IMG/VR virus record: IMGVR_UViG_3300023192_002962
Coordinates: 22,117-86,116 of that record
Length of the DNA: 64,000 bases
Direction: 5' to 3' (one strand)
Source of the DNA: a virus
Below are positions 45,717 through 56,525 of this stretch, piece after piece (within the stretch, counting starts at the first letter, position 1; the number at the start of each line of letters is the position of its first letter). A program made the position numbers and the translations under genes. The notes beneath the pieces are model-generated. The model made no database searches. It was not told the origin of the DNA and saw only the letters and a program-made list of their open reading frames with translations.

Positions 45717-48700
45717 ATGAGACCTAATTCAAAAAAAGAGTACTATATTTCTCCACGAACTAACGTATCGTTGTCGCAGCTGCCTTCTTTTATGAAGAAG
45801 GGTACGGACAGTACTTTGTTTACATTATCTAATCCTCAGAATATCGAGTTTGATAGATTTTATCATGATATAACAGAATCAGCACTAAATTTAAATCCAA
45901 CGACATTAGACTTATCTTTGCCTGATTTTATATATACTTTTTCAGATCTAGCTATAGGGTCGGGGGTAACTGGAGCAAATTCTGAATTAGAGGAAGTATC
46001 CTTATATGATTTTAATTTTAATTTACCTACCAGATCAGCTACAGCAGCTTCAGTTGTAGATGCTGTCATTGGAGTAACAGGGGCTAATTATATTGATATG
46101 CATCATGTGGCTCCAATTACTTATACGTTAGATGATTATAACTATACGGTAGCTAAAGGGTATATTGGGCTCCGAGAAGGATCTTGGCTTACCAATGATC
46201 TTATTTCAGTATTTGATGCTGAGTTAAATTTAATAGAATCTTTTGGATTGCCTGCTGTTGAACAAAATCTAAGCAGTGCTTCCGATGAATGGATAGAATT
46301 AGATGAAAACCTTAGTTATTCTTTAGACAATAAGTTTATTGTAAAAGACAGTCTTACTGTTGTAAATCCTCATACAGGTACTATTGTAGATGAAGCTGGT
46401 TATACTTTTAGTAACAGTACGTTAACTTTTTATGAAGCTCCTGAGTTTACATTAGTAGTGGAGTATTCTTATGTTCCTTCTCCAGTTTTGCATTCATTAT
46501 ATTATTCTACACATTTTCATGATATTTCAGTTTCTCAGGCCTCATCAGCAGCTAATCCTACTGGATTCTTATTTTTAATAACTGACCAACCTGATCTTAG
46601 TGCAGGAGTTTCAGCAGGGGCAGATTATTCACATCCAACAGGCACTACTAGAAGTATAAATTCGTATGATAATACACTAAGTGAAGCCGATGACATTAAA
46701 ATTAATTTTACTGCAACAGACGTATCAGTTGACCAAGAAGTAAGTGTTACCTTTAAATACTATGCAACTTATTCTTATGATTTATTTGATGGCACCTTGG
46801 CATATTGGGGTTACGCCAACGATCCTTATAATCATCTATTAGTTGTTAATGATTTTATAGATCCTGTTAAAGATACAATATTAATAAATGGAATAAAAGT
46901 AATAAATGTAATCACAGAAGAAGATATTACAGCTGGTTTTACTTTTACGAATGTGGAGGGCAGCACAGGAGCTTATCTTACTAGGGTAGATTTGACAATA
47001 ACAGGTTCTCCAGATACTTTTGAAATACAGATTCCTTATATTCGAGAAATTACCCAAACAGAAGCAGCTACCATTTATTCTGAGCCCATGACAGATATAT
47101 TTACTGTAACAGATGTATCAGCTTCTTCGACATTTTATTTGAATTTTTCATATGTATATGGAGGAACATCAGATTACCACTCTTATATAACTTTTCCTAC
47201 AACGTTATCTAAGCAATTTACTATGGATACAGCAGGAGCAACCTTAACCATAGGGTCAACATTTGATGTTTCATATGAGGGGTTGTCTAATTGGTCCGTT
47301 AAGCAAAAAAGATTATGGGCAGATAATGGTATTACTATTGATCATTCAGTATTTAAATCAGGAGCAGGGGCATCAACAACATCTACTTATACTTACCAGG
47401 ACTCCGTTAACAATATAGAAATTATTAGTTTAGAAACGGAAACAAATTATCACGCTTCAACTGTTTACTATCCAGAAAAAATACATAGTGTGGACAGTTA
47501 CTTTGATTTAATTACTTATTCTTTAAATGATAAAGAAGGCAAAATAGAGCTCTACACAGCTTCACAGGATTTACATGATATTTATAATTTATATTTTATA
47601 GAATATGGAGTTACCGGTCTTGATGGAACTTCTACTTATTATGCTAGTGCAGTTCCCACCCATAGTTCTATTCGGAAACGACCAGTAGGTCTACAGTTAT
47701 TTCACGACTCAATAGCGTTATTAGAAGAAGATATATCATCCGGCGACTTTAATTTAGAGTTCAAAGATGTACATACCCTTAATTCTTTAGCTACCCTAAA
47801 TACGTTCACTACAGGAGCTACATCAGATACAATTAACTCATTTACTTTTAATAGTGATAATGATTGTCAGTTGTTCAGCGGAGGAACTGGCTATACTATT
47901 CCATTATACTATGATTATCTTACCAGAATTGTAGATGAAGACACATCAACAGAATCTTTATACTTTCGGGAAGAGTATGCAGGAGCTACCGTAACGGGGG
48001 GAACTGGTTTAGTTTACAGCTTTTCAGACCGAGAAACATCAGTAGTTGAACATAGTGTTGATCATTGGGGTAGAATTTTTGGAAGCGATAGATGGCCAAA
48101 AGAAACTTTAAAAGATTATTTGAATAGGTTAACTAATATAACTGAGGCTAAAGGAGCCTCATCGTTTCAAAAATCATTAGATGGAATATCAGCTACTTTA
48201 GGGTCTCCTTCTTACAATATTAGTACCAGAAATTCATTTGATTTAAGGTATCCTGCTGCAGTTAGTACGGAATCACAAACAGTATTTTTGCAAGGACCTA
48301 CTGCTACAATATCCACCAATTATCCCATTAATGAGTTTATATCAGCTACAATATATCATTCAGACGGAGAAAATTATTCGATTACATTAGCTGATTTAGT
48401 CTATACAGTTGGTTCTACAGGCACAGACCTTTCCTTAATTACTGGAGGAGCAACTACAGGAGACTCTGTTAATATAAAATATAAACCTTATGCTACTCTA
48501 TCTATAAATGGCGAAGGGTCAACAGGGCCATTTACATTAATCTATGAAAACGAGACACATGATAGTACGGCGGTATTAACCATAGATAAACAAGCAATTG
48601 ATCGGGTATTAGCTTATGAGGACTCTCTTATTACTACTTATAGTTGTTCAGACTTCGTACCAGGAGGTACATTTGCATCATCCTACGGATGTGCTGGGAC

Positions 48701-50402
48701 ATATGGAGGAACTACTGTTAGTGACTCATGCCAAATTTACTGCAATAATGGACAATATACGGCAGAAATAAGCTACTATGCAAACACTACAGATGATATT
48801 TTTGATCCAGTATTATATGAAGAAACTAATATTCATTATTTTACTGATGTGGTTTCAGGATTAGCTCCGTTAACCGAGAATTCATCTCATATTGTAATAA
48901 ATGATCTTATAAATTCTTCTTACATAGCAGAGAACTCTGTAAATAATATACCTGGAGCAACAGCTTCTGACCTTATTAATATGGGAAAAGGACCATTTTT
49001 ATATAAATGGGGTGAGTTTTTCTGGGATAATTATAACTGGAAAGATGGTGAATCTTTAAAACTAGGCCTAAAGACCATATTTGATGCACATACAGCTACG
49101 CTATCTGTTACCGACCCAAAATTCTCCAACGGAGTTGCTTCAGGGAACCATCTAAAATTTCTGGGATTTGATAAAGATAAAAAAGGAGTAGTACAGACTG
49201 GTCAATTTTATTATAAGGATAAACAATATTATTTAGGTTCTGCTATGCAAGTAACGGCGTTTCCGGTTGATAGTGGATATCAACCTATGGTATTGTGGGA
49301 GGAAGGCGCAACATTTTCTATAGACCTTCCTATAACAGATACCCCTATTGTTGTTCAAAGGGATGAGCCGTCAATTTTATATTCGGCTCAAAATTCTGTA
49401 GATATAAACAGTATTAACAGTAATCCATACAAAGAAGATCTTGGAGATAAAAGTACCGTTGTTACCGCATTATCAGGAAATAACGACTTAAATGTAGTCG
49501 AAGTACCTTATGATTTTGGAGGAGGAACAACTGATAGGGGGTTTGAGGTATTTGTAACCGGAGCTACAGGAGGAACAGGGGCCTCTGCTGACTATGTTGA
49601 GTTTTTAGATGGTGTTATATTTTCGGAAAGTGGATCTAATCATATTGAGTTAACTGATGCACAGGTAATTTATATAACTAACGACATAGAATCAGATCAA
49701 CATGTATGGTATATTTATAATTCTGATAGATATGTTGCTACTCCAGGACCTGAGGATTCTCCCCCAAATTCTTCGATAATTGGGACAGATAAATCACTAC
49801 GGCACTCTGTTGATGTATCACTTTCTTCCCTTATTACACCACTTTCTGATGTATATCCTGAAGTGTCTGAAATTATACAAGATATATCAGGAGCTACTAA
49901 CGAATACTTTATGATTGACGATTTTACTGAAAAAAGAATAAAAATAGAAGATCAGGGTTGGTTGGCAGGCAGTTCTGCTAATCACCATATATTTTCATTT
50001 GATACAGAAGAGGGAAACGAGTACACAATAAAGAGTATTAATATGGATTTTCATACACAAGATTTAGGTAATAAGATTTTAGCTCTAGGAGATGAATTAT
50101 TACCAGTTAAAGCAATAACAACTAAACTTAGTTCGTCTATTATAGATTCGGTTCATCATACAATGAAGATTACTATTGAGGCTAAGGACGAAGAAAATGG
50201 ATATGTACCTAATGCTTTATTTACGTTAACAGGAGCAACTTTTACAGAGAACTCTTGTATAACTAAAGCCGACGGTTTATGCATTATAAATACTGACATT
50301 CAGATGGGCGCTTCAGGCGCTACTGGTGACATATCTATAACGGTGAGCTATAAAGATCTTCCATTTGATACATTTACAATTACTAACATAGGAGAGGTAT
50401 AA
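45717..50402 (+). CDS. Large baseplate/tail protein, Ig-like C-terminus
   Basis: 1561 residues, mainly beta. Near residues 790-835 the stretch VDHWGRIFGSDRWPKETLKD and a following NRLTNITEAKGASSFQKS resemble the tail-protein-I/wedge 'W..igg.R.p.E....y' motif used in binding the J-like protein, which is encoded immediately before. A Cys cluster (YSCSDF...GCAGTYGG...SCQIYC) sits at about 975-1010. The C-terminal 90 residues (KITIEAKDEENGYVPNALFT, then GLCIINTDIQMGASG) are a big-Ig or carboxypeptidase-regulatory-like strand pattern. Probably a wedge component bearing exposed domains. Confidence 0.6.
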   Translation: MRPNSKKEYYISPRTNVSLSQLPSFMKKGTDSTLFTLSNPQNIEFDRFYHDITESALNLNPTTLDLSLPDFIYTFSDLAIGSGVTGANSELEEVSLYDFNFNLPTRSATAASVVDAVIGVTGANYIDMHHVAPITYTLDDYNYTVAKGYIGLREGSWLTNDLISVFDAELNLIESFGLPAVEQNLSSASDEWIELDENLSYSLDNKFIVKDSLTVVNPHTGTIVDEAGYTFSNSTLTFYEAPEFTLVVEYSYVPSPVLHSLYYSTHFHDISVSQASSAANPTGFLFLITDQPDLSAGVSAGADYSHPTGTTRSINSYDNTLSEADDIKINFTATDVSVDQEVSVTFKYYATYSYDLFDGTLAYWGYANDPYNHLLVVNDFIDPVKDTILINGIKVINVITEEDITAGFTFTNVEGSTGAYLTRVDLTITGSPDTFEIQIPYIREITQTEAATIYSEPMTDIFTVTDVSASSTFYLNFSYVYGGTSDYHSYITFPTTLSKQFTMDTAGATLTIGSTFDVSYEGLSNWSVKQKRLWADNGITIDHSVFKSGAGASTTSTYTYQDSVNNIEIISLETETNYHASTVYYPEKIHSVDSYFDLITYSLNDKEGKIELYTASQDLHDIYNLYFIEYGVTGLDGTSTYYASAVPTHSSIRKRPVGLQLFHDSIALLEEDISSGDFNLEFKDVHTLNSLATLNTFTTGATSDTINSFTFNSDNDCQLFSGGTGYTIPLYYDYLTRIVDEDTSTESLYFREEYAGATVTGGTGLVYSFSDRETSVVEHSVDHWGRIFGSDRWPKETLKDYLNRLTNITEAKGASSFQKSLDGISATLGSPSYNISTRNSFDLRYPAAVSTESQTVFLQGPTATISTNYPINEFISATIYHSDGENYSITLADLVYTVGSTGTDLSLITGGATTGDSVNIKYKPYATLSINGEGSTGPFTLIYENETHDSTAVLTIDKQAIDRVLAYEDSLITTYSCSDFVPGGTFASSYGCAGTYGGTTVSDSCQIYCNNGQYTAEISYYANTTDDIFDPVLYEETNIHYFTDVVSGLAPLTENSSHIVINDLINSSYIAENSVNNIPGATASDLINMGKGPFLYKWGEFFWDNYNWKDGESLKLGLKTIFDAHTATLSVTDPKFSNGVASGNHLKFLGFDKDKKGVVQTGQFYYKDKQYYLGSAMQVTAFPVDSGYQPMVLWEEGATFSIDLPITDTPIVVQRDEPSILYSAQNSVDINSINSNPYKEDLGDKSTVVTALSGNNDLNVVEVPYDFGGGTTDRGFEVFVTGATGGTGASADYVEFLDGVIFSESGSNHIELTDAQVIYITNDIESDQHVWYIYNSDRYVATPGPEDSPPNSSIIGTDKSLRHSVDVSLSSLITPLSDVYPEVSEIIQDISGATNEYFMIDDFTEKRIKIEDQGWLAGSSANHHIFSFDTEEGNEYTIKSINMDFHTQDLGNKILALGDELLPVKAITTKLSSSIIDSVHHTMKITIEAKDEENGYVPNALFTLTGATFTENSCITKADGLCIINTDIQMGASGATGDISITVSYKDLPFDTFTITNIGEV

Positions 50403-50404
50403 TA

Positions 50405-52843
50405 ATGTCTTATTTTATAATTCCACCAGAACAATATTTCGATGATACGGCTGCAAATCTTGCCACACCGGAGAGATTTAATGCTATATTTAACATAATT
50501 AATCAAGAAGCAGTAAGTAGACATGGGTTTATTTATCCAATTATGCTGAATGTATCTCATCCAACTATTTCTTTAGATAGTGAGGGGGTTCCAAGCCCCT
50601 TGGTAATATCTTTTCAAGAGGTTGGAAGTGCACTGGCTCCAGTAGATGGGGAAGGTGCTACTTTGTATAACATAACCTATGAATGGTCTCTAGCTACTGA
50701 TAGTGTAGGGGGTTTCACGGGAGCAACTGGTGATAGTTCAGTTTCTATAGATTTACAAGGTTCAACTTATGATTCTGCTACCGATACGGTAGGTGTAGAC
50801 TTAACACTAACATATCTAAATATAAATCAATCTGAATATAAAGTGTTTTCTACTAGCTACTCTGTTCCTTTTGTAGAAAAAGGATTAGATGGAGAAGCTG
50901 CAATAACTACTCCTATGCCTTTAATATATGCACCTTTTAATCATCAACCATTAAGTTGGTTGGAGCCTAATAGCGATCAAAATGCTATGGCTAAAATACT
51001 TGCATTCAATCAATCTTTTGTTCCACCTGGTTGGGGAGCGTATAATGTAACGTGGAGTTTAGTGGATTCAGGAGGTAATGATTATAGTAATTATATTTCA
51101 TCTTTTGATAATACTAAAGTAGAACTGCAAATACCGGATGCAGACAAACATTTTATATTAACATTAACTATAACTAATAATGGGGGCATAAATGAGTACT
51201 CCACTACCGTTGATATATTTACCTATGGACCAGGAGTGTTTTTCTTACAATGGGGTTCGTCTGATGATATTCCCCAAAATCCACATTTTGTAAGTTTAGA
51301 GGGAATTACAATTCCACATTCTGATTCCTTATTTCCTATAGAATCAGGCTCAATGAAAGTAAAATGGGGATATGATAATACCGATTTTGGAGAAGTAGGA
51401 ATAGCTAATTATTCTGGTTATTTAGGGGGACCTAACAGTCCTAATTCTGAAGCACTTTCAACAGCCTTTACAGCTGCTGGATTAACTCCGCCTACCTCCG
51501 AGGACGAGTGGAATTCATATGCTTTAATAAATATAGAACAAGCTGCTAATAATATAGTAGATAATCTAGCTACTTGGTTTATCTTTATTGGTGGTCAAGG
51601 AATGGTACAGCAGGCAAAAATTGAAGCAGATGTAAGTAGTTCTAATGCTTATTTTTCAGCAATTATTCCAGAATTTGTTAAATCACATACTTATTTAATA
51701 TCCGGTTTAGCGGTAGGGCAAGCTCCTAATGGATTTTTTGACCAAAATGTTTCCATAGGGTCTAAATTTGAAAGATCAATAATCCACCTTAAACACTATG
51801 AGGTAGGAAATGCAGGCAATTTAACATATGTAGGCAATCATGATCAAACTAGAATAGTTACCCCTAGTAAATCTATATTTCCTATATCTACTATATTTAA
51901 AGGTGTCCCAAATAACATTTATTTTCATGCAAGTGTAGCATCAGCTATAGGCAGTTCCTATTCGGGATTAATGACTTCATATGGAGGATTAGTTCCTAGT
52001 ACAGCTAATTCTGGGATAATCTCATTAACGTCGGCACGCACTATTTCAGGGGTTGTTGTTGCAGGAGAGCAGTTTGGAGTAGACGTTGATATAACTTTGA
52101 ATAGTGGATCAGAAAATCCAATAGGGTATTTAGTATCGTATCGGGAATTTGGTGCTGCTGACATTATAGATGAATCTTTAGTTCCAAGTTTTAGTGCAAA
52201 TAGCGCAGATTACTCTGTATTGTTTATAAAAAGTAGACACTTCAGTCTTCCAGCAAAACTAGGAAGAAAGGTTAAGGTTTGGGTAAAGAGTGTCATGGGA
52301 GATGGTTCCATGTCAGTCTATGTAGCCAGTTCAGAAGTAGTAGTTCAATTTCCATCTTCATTTGAGCAGTCCTTACTACGTGTACATTTAGGTAGAAGTA
52401 ATGGAACGACTCCTGCAAGCTCAGGAGACTGGGAAAATACCTGGGAAGACGAAGGCGCAACTTATGATTTTAGTCAACATACTACTCATTTTGCTACTTT
52501 TGCCAAAAAGACAGAATTACAAGGTGTTAATGTATGGGTTCAAGGCTTAGAAAGCAGTAGCAGTCAATGGGATATAATTATATCTATTGGCGGATCTGGG
52601 GCCAGTGAGCACTATGATGTTGCCACGAATATAGATTCTTCTTCTCCTGGATTTTTTTCTAACACGACTCCTACTTTATATTATTTAGATGATTTATCTG
52701 TTACCAAGGAGGCAGGTACGCCAATTGGTATAAATTTGAGATTTAATGGAGCTACTGGAACAGAAATAGGAGACTTAGGAGACAAAGATTATGATATAAC
52801 AGTTGAGCTAACATATTCATACCCGTTTGAAGAGACTGCTTAA
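50405..52843 (+). CDS. Multi-Ig/fibronectin-type fibre or decoration protein
   Basis: 812 residues. The short N-terminal helix ERFNAIFNIINQEAVSRHGF is followed by repeated Ig/PKD-like strands (YNITYEWSLA.., YNVTWSLVDSGG, HFILTLTITNNGG) and a fibronectin-like domain near 560-640 (ISGVVVAGEQFGVDVDITL.., GRKVKVWVKSV). Ser/Gly/Thr-rich loops with GATG are scattered. There is no signal peptide. Position after the large baseplate gene suggests a fibre attachment or baseplate decoration. Its last base overlaps the next start in TAATG. Confidence 0.55.
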   Translation: MSYFIIPPEQYFDDTAANLATPERFNAIFNIINQEAVSRHGFIYPIMLNVSHPTISLDSEGVPSPLVISFQEVGSALAPVDGEGATLYNITYEWSLATDSVGGFTGATGDSSVSIDLQGSTYDSATDTVGVDLTLTYLNINQSEYKVFSTSYSVPFVEKGLDGEAAITTPMPLIYAPFNHQPLSWLEPNSDQNAMAKILAFNQSFVPPGWGAYNVTWSLVDSGGNDYSNYISSFDNTKVELQIPDADKHFILTLTITNNGGINEYSTTVDIFTYGPGVFFLQWGSSDDIPQNPHFVSLEGITIPHSDSLFPIESGSMKVKWGYDNTDFGEVGIANYSGYLGGPNSPNSEALSTAFTAAGLTPPTSEDEWNSYALINIEQAANNIVDNLATWFIFIGGQGMVQQAKIEADVSSSNAYFSAIIPEFVKSHTYLISGLAVGQAPNGFFDQNVSIGSKFERSIIHLKHYEVGNAGNLTYVGNHDQTRIVTPSKSIFPISTIFKGVPNNIYFHASVASAIGSSYSGLMTSYGGLVPSTANSGIISLTSARTISGVVVAGEQFGVDVDITLNSGSENPIGYLVSYREFGAADIIDESLVPSFSANSADYSVLFIKSRHFSLPAKLGRKVKVWVKSVMGDGSMSVYVASSEVVVQFPSSFEQSLLRVHLGRSNGTTPASSGDWENTWEDEGATYDFSQHTTHFATFAKKTELQGVNVWVQGLESSSSQWDIIISIGGSGASEHYDVATNIDSSSPGFFSNTTPTLYYLDDLSVTKEAGTPIGINLRFNGATGTEIGDLGDKDYDITVELTYSYPFEETA

Positions 52844-54441
52844 TGAATTTTAAATTCATAGATAAAATGACATTAGATGACTCTGGTTTCAATGTTGGTC
52901 CTGTTCCGATAACAGCTTTTTTGGGAGGAGATACAGAATCCCATCAGGTTAATATAACAAAAGGTATAGACTACAATAGTATGTTTGGTTTTGATAAAAC
53001 TACTAAACAAATTTTGCCTATGGGTTCAACAGGTGCATTTATAATTCCAGGACAAAAGTTAGCAATCGGAGCAGCTGTAGACATTCTGTTAGGACCAGTA
53101 GATGCCAATTTAACGTCTACTTTAACTGACGCAACCGCAGATGAATTTATTATTTATGATTTATTAACTAATAAACCGTTTACCTCTTTTGCAAAAGTTA
53201 ATTCTAATACAGTACATTTAGGCGCTTATGATTACCAAAACAATGTTTTAGTGTATAGAACTAGTACTGATGAGGAAAGATTTTTAAAGGTCTCTCCTCG
53301 TTATACAGTTGGAAGTGATTGGAGTATTGTTGATAATACTATTGAGTTAACACATTCCGATTTTGTAGTAGACAACCAACTTACCTTTATGAATAATCCT
53401 TTATCTCAAGTTGAACTATTATGGTGTGATAAAGAAGATTACAAAAATTGGACACTATATTTACCTAGAAAAATAGAATTAGGTCCAAATTCTACTATAC
53501 TTATTACTCCTACAGGAGCTGGACCATCTTCTAAACGACATAAATATATAGAAAAAGAACATATTAATAAAGTAAGATCTAGATTGTTACAAACCAACCA
53601 TAGAGGCCTAGATATAACAGGAGACGGAAGTTTTAGTAATAATACAGAGTCAATTAATTATGAGTATGGTTATATAAAACTATATGATAAAAAAGAAAAG
53701 CATTATAACAAAGTGGTGTGGGATATAGATCCTAAACGAGGCTATCTTCTTTTAGAAGATCCGGCAAAAGATGGACTTCTAATAGATTATAAAGTTGATG
53801 ATTCTTGGTTCCCCTTTGATTCAGAGGTAATTAATATGAATCCTTTACGTAATAACGTATTGACATATTATGTATGGATTCATAACACTACACATAGATT
53901 GTATTATAGTAATTCTAATAATAAATCACTTTTGTTTGAGAATAATACTTTTAGTAATACAGTTGTTTTAACAAATAAATACAGTCATTTATTTACTGTA
54001 TCCACTGTCTATAAAGATTCCCAGGCTATAGATATAAGACAACACGGAGGAGTTTTAAAAAATCAAGACGGTGCAGCTTTTGATATAAAATCACATACAA
54101 CTCTCGGCTATTGGGGTTACGAACCAACACCATTAAATATAGTTTTGGTAGATTTGCCAGACAATATACTAGAAAATATGATAGATCAATTTAACGAAAA
54201 AGGAGCAACAGCATATGACTTAGCTATTCCCGCTAGTATGCAGGAGGATAGACAGACGGCAGTAGTTTATTTAAATGAATTTGAAGATGAAAATGGAGTT
54301 AATTTAATACAAAATGAGATTTTTGAAGCAGTAGGTAAGTATATGCCATTAGGGATTGCGGTTATTGTCCGAGACCAATACACAAATGTATTGTTTGGAA
54401 CAGAGGACTCAGCGTTACTTACTACTAGTCATGGTTTATAG
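52843..54441 (+). CDS. Putative wedge or fibre-connector protein
   Basis: 532 residues, beta-rich in the N-terminal 230. It then has a basic KRHKYIEKEHINKVRSRLLQ helix and a set of strands (KHYNKVVWDIDPKRGYLLLE). The C-terminal 90 residues end with EIFEAVGKYMPLGIAVIVRD, typical of small alpha/beta parts that bind a neighbouring wedge protein. Family not recognised. It is coupled upstream by TAATG; its TAG lies inside the TAGGAG ribosome site of the next gene. Confidence 0.55.
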   Translation: MNFKFIDKMTLDDSGFNVGPVPITAFLGGDTESHQVNITKGIDYNSMFGFDKTTKQILPMGSTGAFIIPGQKLAIGAAVDILLGPVDANLTSTLTDATADEFIIYDLLTNKPFTSFAKVNSNTVHLGAYDYQNNVLVYRTSTDEERFLKVSPRYTVGSDWSIVDNTIELTHSDFVVDNQLTFMNNPLSQVELLWCDKEDYKNWTLYLPRKIELGPNSTILITPTGAGPSSKRHKYIEKEHINKVRSRLLQTNHRGLDITGDGSFSNNTESINYEYGYIKLYDKKEKHYNKVVWDIDPKRGYLLLEDPAKDGLLIDYKVDDSWFPFDSEVINMNPLRNNVLTYYVWIHNTTHRLYYSNSNNKSLLFENNTFSNTVVLTNKYSHLFTVSTVYKDSQAIDIRQHGGVLKNQDGAAFDIKSHTTLGYWGYEPTPLNIVLVDLPDNILENMIDQFNEKGATAYDLAIPASMQEDRQTAVVYLNEFEDENGVNLIQNEIFEAVGKYMPLGIAVIVRDQYTNVLFGTEDSALLTTSHGL

Positions 54442-54506
54442 GAGTATATATTATCGCAACACTACAATCATATAGAATAAAGGAAATACAAGAGCTTATT
54501 ATATCA

Positions 54507-56525
54507 GTGTTTGGTCAAATGAATATAACTGATCCTGACGAAAGAAATAATATTGCATTAGATATAGCTACGAGACTTAATACAGGTAATCCGTTGTCTT
54601 CCTCATATTCTAAAAGCGATACAGCTAATTCTGCGAAATACAGAGCAGATATTAGAGCAATTTTAATTGATGTTATAACGGAATTATTATATATTAGGAA
54701 TTTGCAAACAGAAGTAAATGACCTTGAAGCAGACTCCCGTGATTCAATAAGGTACGCTTCCAATAGAGTAGATAGAATACTTAGCAAACTTCATGCACTG
54801 GGAAGTAATGTATTAGAAACATTTGAAGAGGGGTTAGTTTCAGGTAAATTTAGTGGGACTTTAATTAAGGATGGTAAACTAAGACTCGACGAAGCTCAGA
54901 TTACGGCTGCCTTAAAATCTATTGATATACTAAAGGTTATTCCAGCTGAGTCTATTACTAATAACACCAAAGTTATTATAACTGGAGATCCCAATGTGCT
55001 AGGAGTTAGAGGGACAGGATCAGATACCTTATGGATAGAATGCATCACTCCCAGAAGAATTGAGCTTAATTGGATAGATAGACCATACTGGGAGTCAACG
55101 CAAGATTCTGGATCCTCTATTAGAATACAAGGACTATTGATTGCTATAGATATAGAATTACAGGACGCTATAACCCCTGCTGCTATTACGGTTAAAGGTA
55201 CTGATGATATAAGACTATTCAGGGTTTATGCTGGAGATTCTTTTGGGGGTACAAGACTTTTATCAGCTAATGGAAATCCAGTAGAAGATGTAACGGCGAG
55301 TAATACCTCTTATGTGGATGATATTGTTTTATCATCTGACTCTGTATATAGTAAATTTAAATTACTATTAAATGTACCATATCCATTTAAAGAAATTGAC
55401 GGAAAACAAGTTTATAAAATAGGATTACACAATATAAAAATATCTTCAGAAATAACTAGTGATTTAATTTCAGGAAGTTTTAGTACATTTCCATTTATTG
55501 CTAACAATTTATCATTATTCAAAGCTAAACTGTACGCAAAACAAAAATTATACCCAGCATCTTTTACAGAATATAGTCTATGTTTTTATACAGGCAAACT
55601 TAAACAAGAGATAGCTGTTTTACCAAAACGTACTCAAAAAGTTTATTCTCAATTAACATCTGATTCAGAAGGTAAGTTTACCTTACCTTTTCCTATTATT
55701 TCTGGGCCCAGTGCTGATGAGATGACCATTTGGACAAGTGATAATGTAGAAATAACGGATACTTTAGTGCTCGACAACAATGGATACGAAATACAATTAG
55801 AGAGCTATCCAAATACAACTGCTTTATTTGATTATTGGACATTCCCTTATACGTCTTATACAGGGGACAACACTACAGCCGAACACTGGACATCTCAAGA
55901 TGACGTTCCTATAATTCAAAGAACTCCACCTTCATCAAATCCTGATAGAATGCTAGGAGTAGATGAAGGAATATTTGCAGGAACATATCTAAATAAAGTT
56001 TATCATGATAAAGCTGACGGAAGGATATTTCCGTTAGATCGAGTTCCTCATATAAATGTTCGTTATATGGATGGTCACGATACATTTGCATTTGAGGTTA
56101 ATGGTGATGGAATCGGGATAGACGATATTACACCTTATCTTAATCCTCTTAATACTATTATATTCGACGAAGATGAGACCAAATTACAATTTTATTATAA
56201 AGATAGAAAAATATATACAAGTTTTAATATGTTAGATCCGGTAGCTTATTCTACTGCTAATGCTAATAATACTTTTCCTTCTATAAACTCTGTTGTAGTA
56301 AAGTATGCTACAAAAGCAGATTCTGTATCTTTAACAATCAAGTTATACGGAGAAGGTCCTTTAGTTGATATGTATAATCTAGAGCTTATAGGACTAGACT
56401 TAGGACTTGAATCCACATCAACATTGAGTGTTGGAGCAGACCCAGGTACTGCTGAAAGTTCTACTACGTCTGGATCGTACCAAGGGACATCTAGTGGAGG
56501 TTCTAATATGGCTGGATCCTATTAA
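54507..56525 (+). CDS. Fibre-module baseplate protein A; start codon unclear
   Basis: 672 residues from the GTG at 54507, the first standard start in frame, but that GTG has no ribosome site. A TAGGAG site at 54439-54444 points to a start at ATT 54450 or ATC 54453, which would add ATLQSYRIKEIQELIIS; the frame is open from 54429. The N-terminus then forms helices (ADIRAILIDVITELLYIR, a NDLEADS... coil), followed by beta modules (KVIITGDPNVLGVRG, LTIKLYGEGPLVDMYN near the end) and a Ser/Gly-rich tail. Similar to the two downstream proteins, so probably one of a set of related fibre modules. Its stop overlaps the next ATG. Confidence 0.6.
   Translation: MFGQMNITDPDERNNIALDIATRLNTGNPLSSSYSKSDTANSAKYRADIRAILIDVITELLYIRNLQTEVNDLEADSRDSIRYASNRVDRILSKLHALGSNVLETFEEGLVSGKFSGTLIKDGKLRLDEAQITAALKSIDILKVIPAESITNNTKVIITGDPNVLGVRGTGSDTLWIECITPRRIELNWIDRPYWESTQDSGSSIRIQGLLIAIDIELQDAITPAAITVKGTDDIRLFRVYAGDSFGGTRLLSANGNPVEDVTASNTSYVDDIVLSSDSVYSKFKLLLNVPYPFKEIDGKQVYKIGLHNIKISSEITSDLISGSFSTFPFIANNLSLFKAKLYAKQKLYPASFTEYSLCFYTGKLKQEIAVLPKRTQKVYSQLTSDSEGKFTLPFPIISGPSADEMTIWTSDNVEITDTLVLDNNGYEIQLESYPNTTALFDYWTFPYTSYTGDNTTAEHWTSQDDVPIIQRTPPSSNPDRMLGVDEGIFAGTYLNKVYHDKADGRIFPLDRVPHINVRYMDGHDTFAFEVNGDGIGIDDITPYLNPLNTIIFDEDETKLQFYYKDRKIYTSFNMLDPVAYSTANANNTFPSINSVVVKYATKADSVSLTIKLYGEGPLVDMYNLELIGLDLGLESTSTLSVGADPGTAESSTTSGSYQGTSSGGSNMAGSY

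Noticed and set aside
42147-50342. A 17-base exact match (GGTGACATATCTATAAC) at 42147-42163 and 50326-50342
   Set aside because: One copy precedes a start codon but the other is inside a coding region. In AT-rich DNA a single match of this length in 64 kb can arise by chance; no other convincing copies were seen, so it is not called a promoter.
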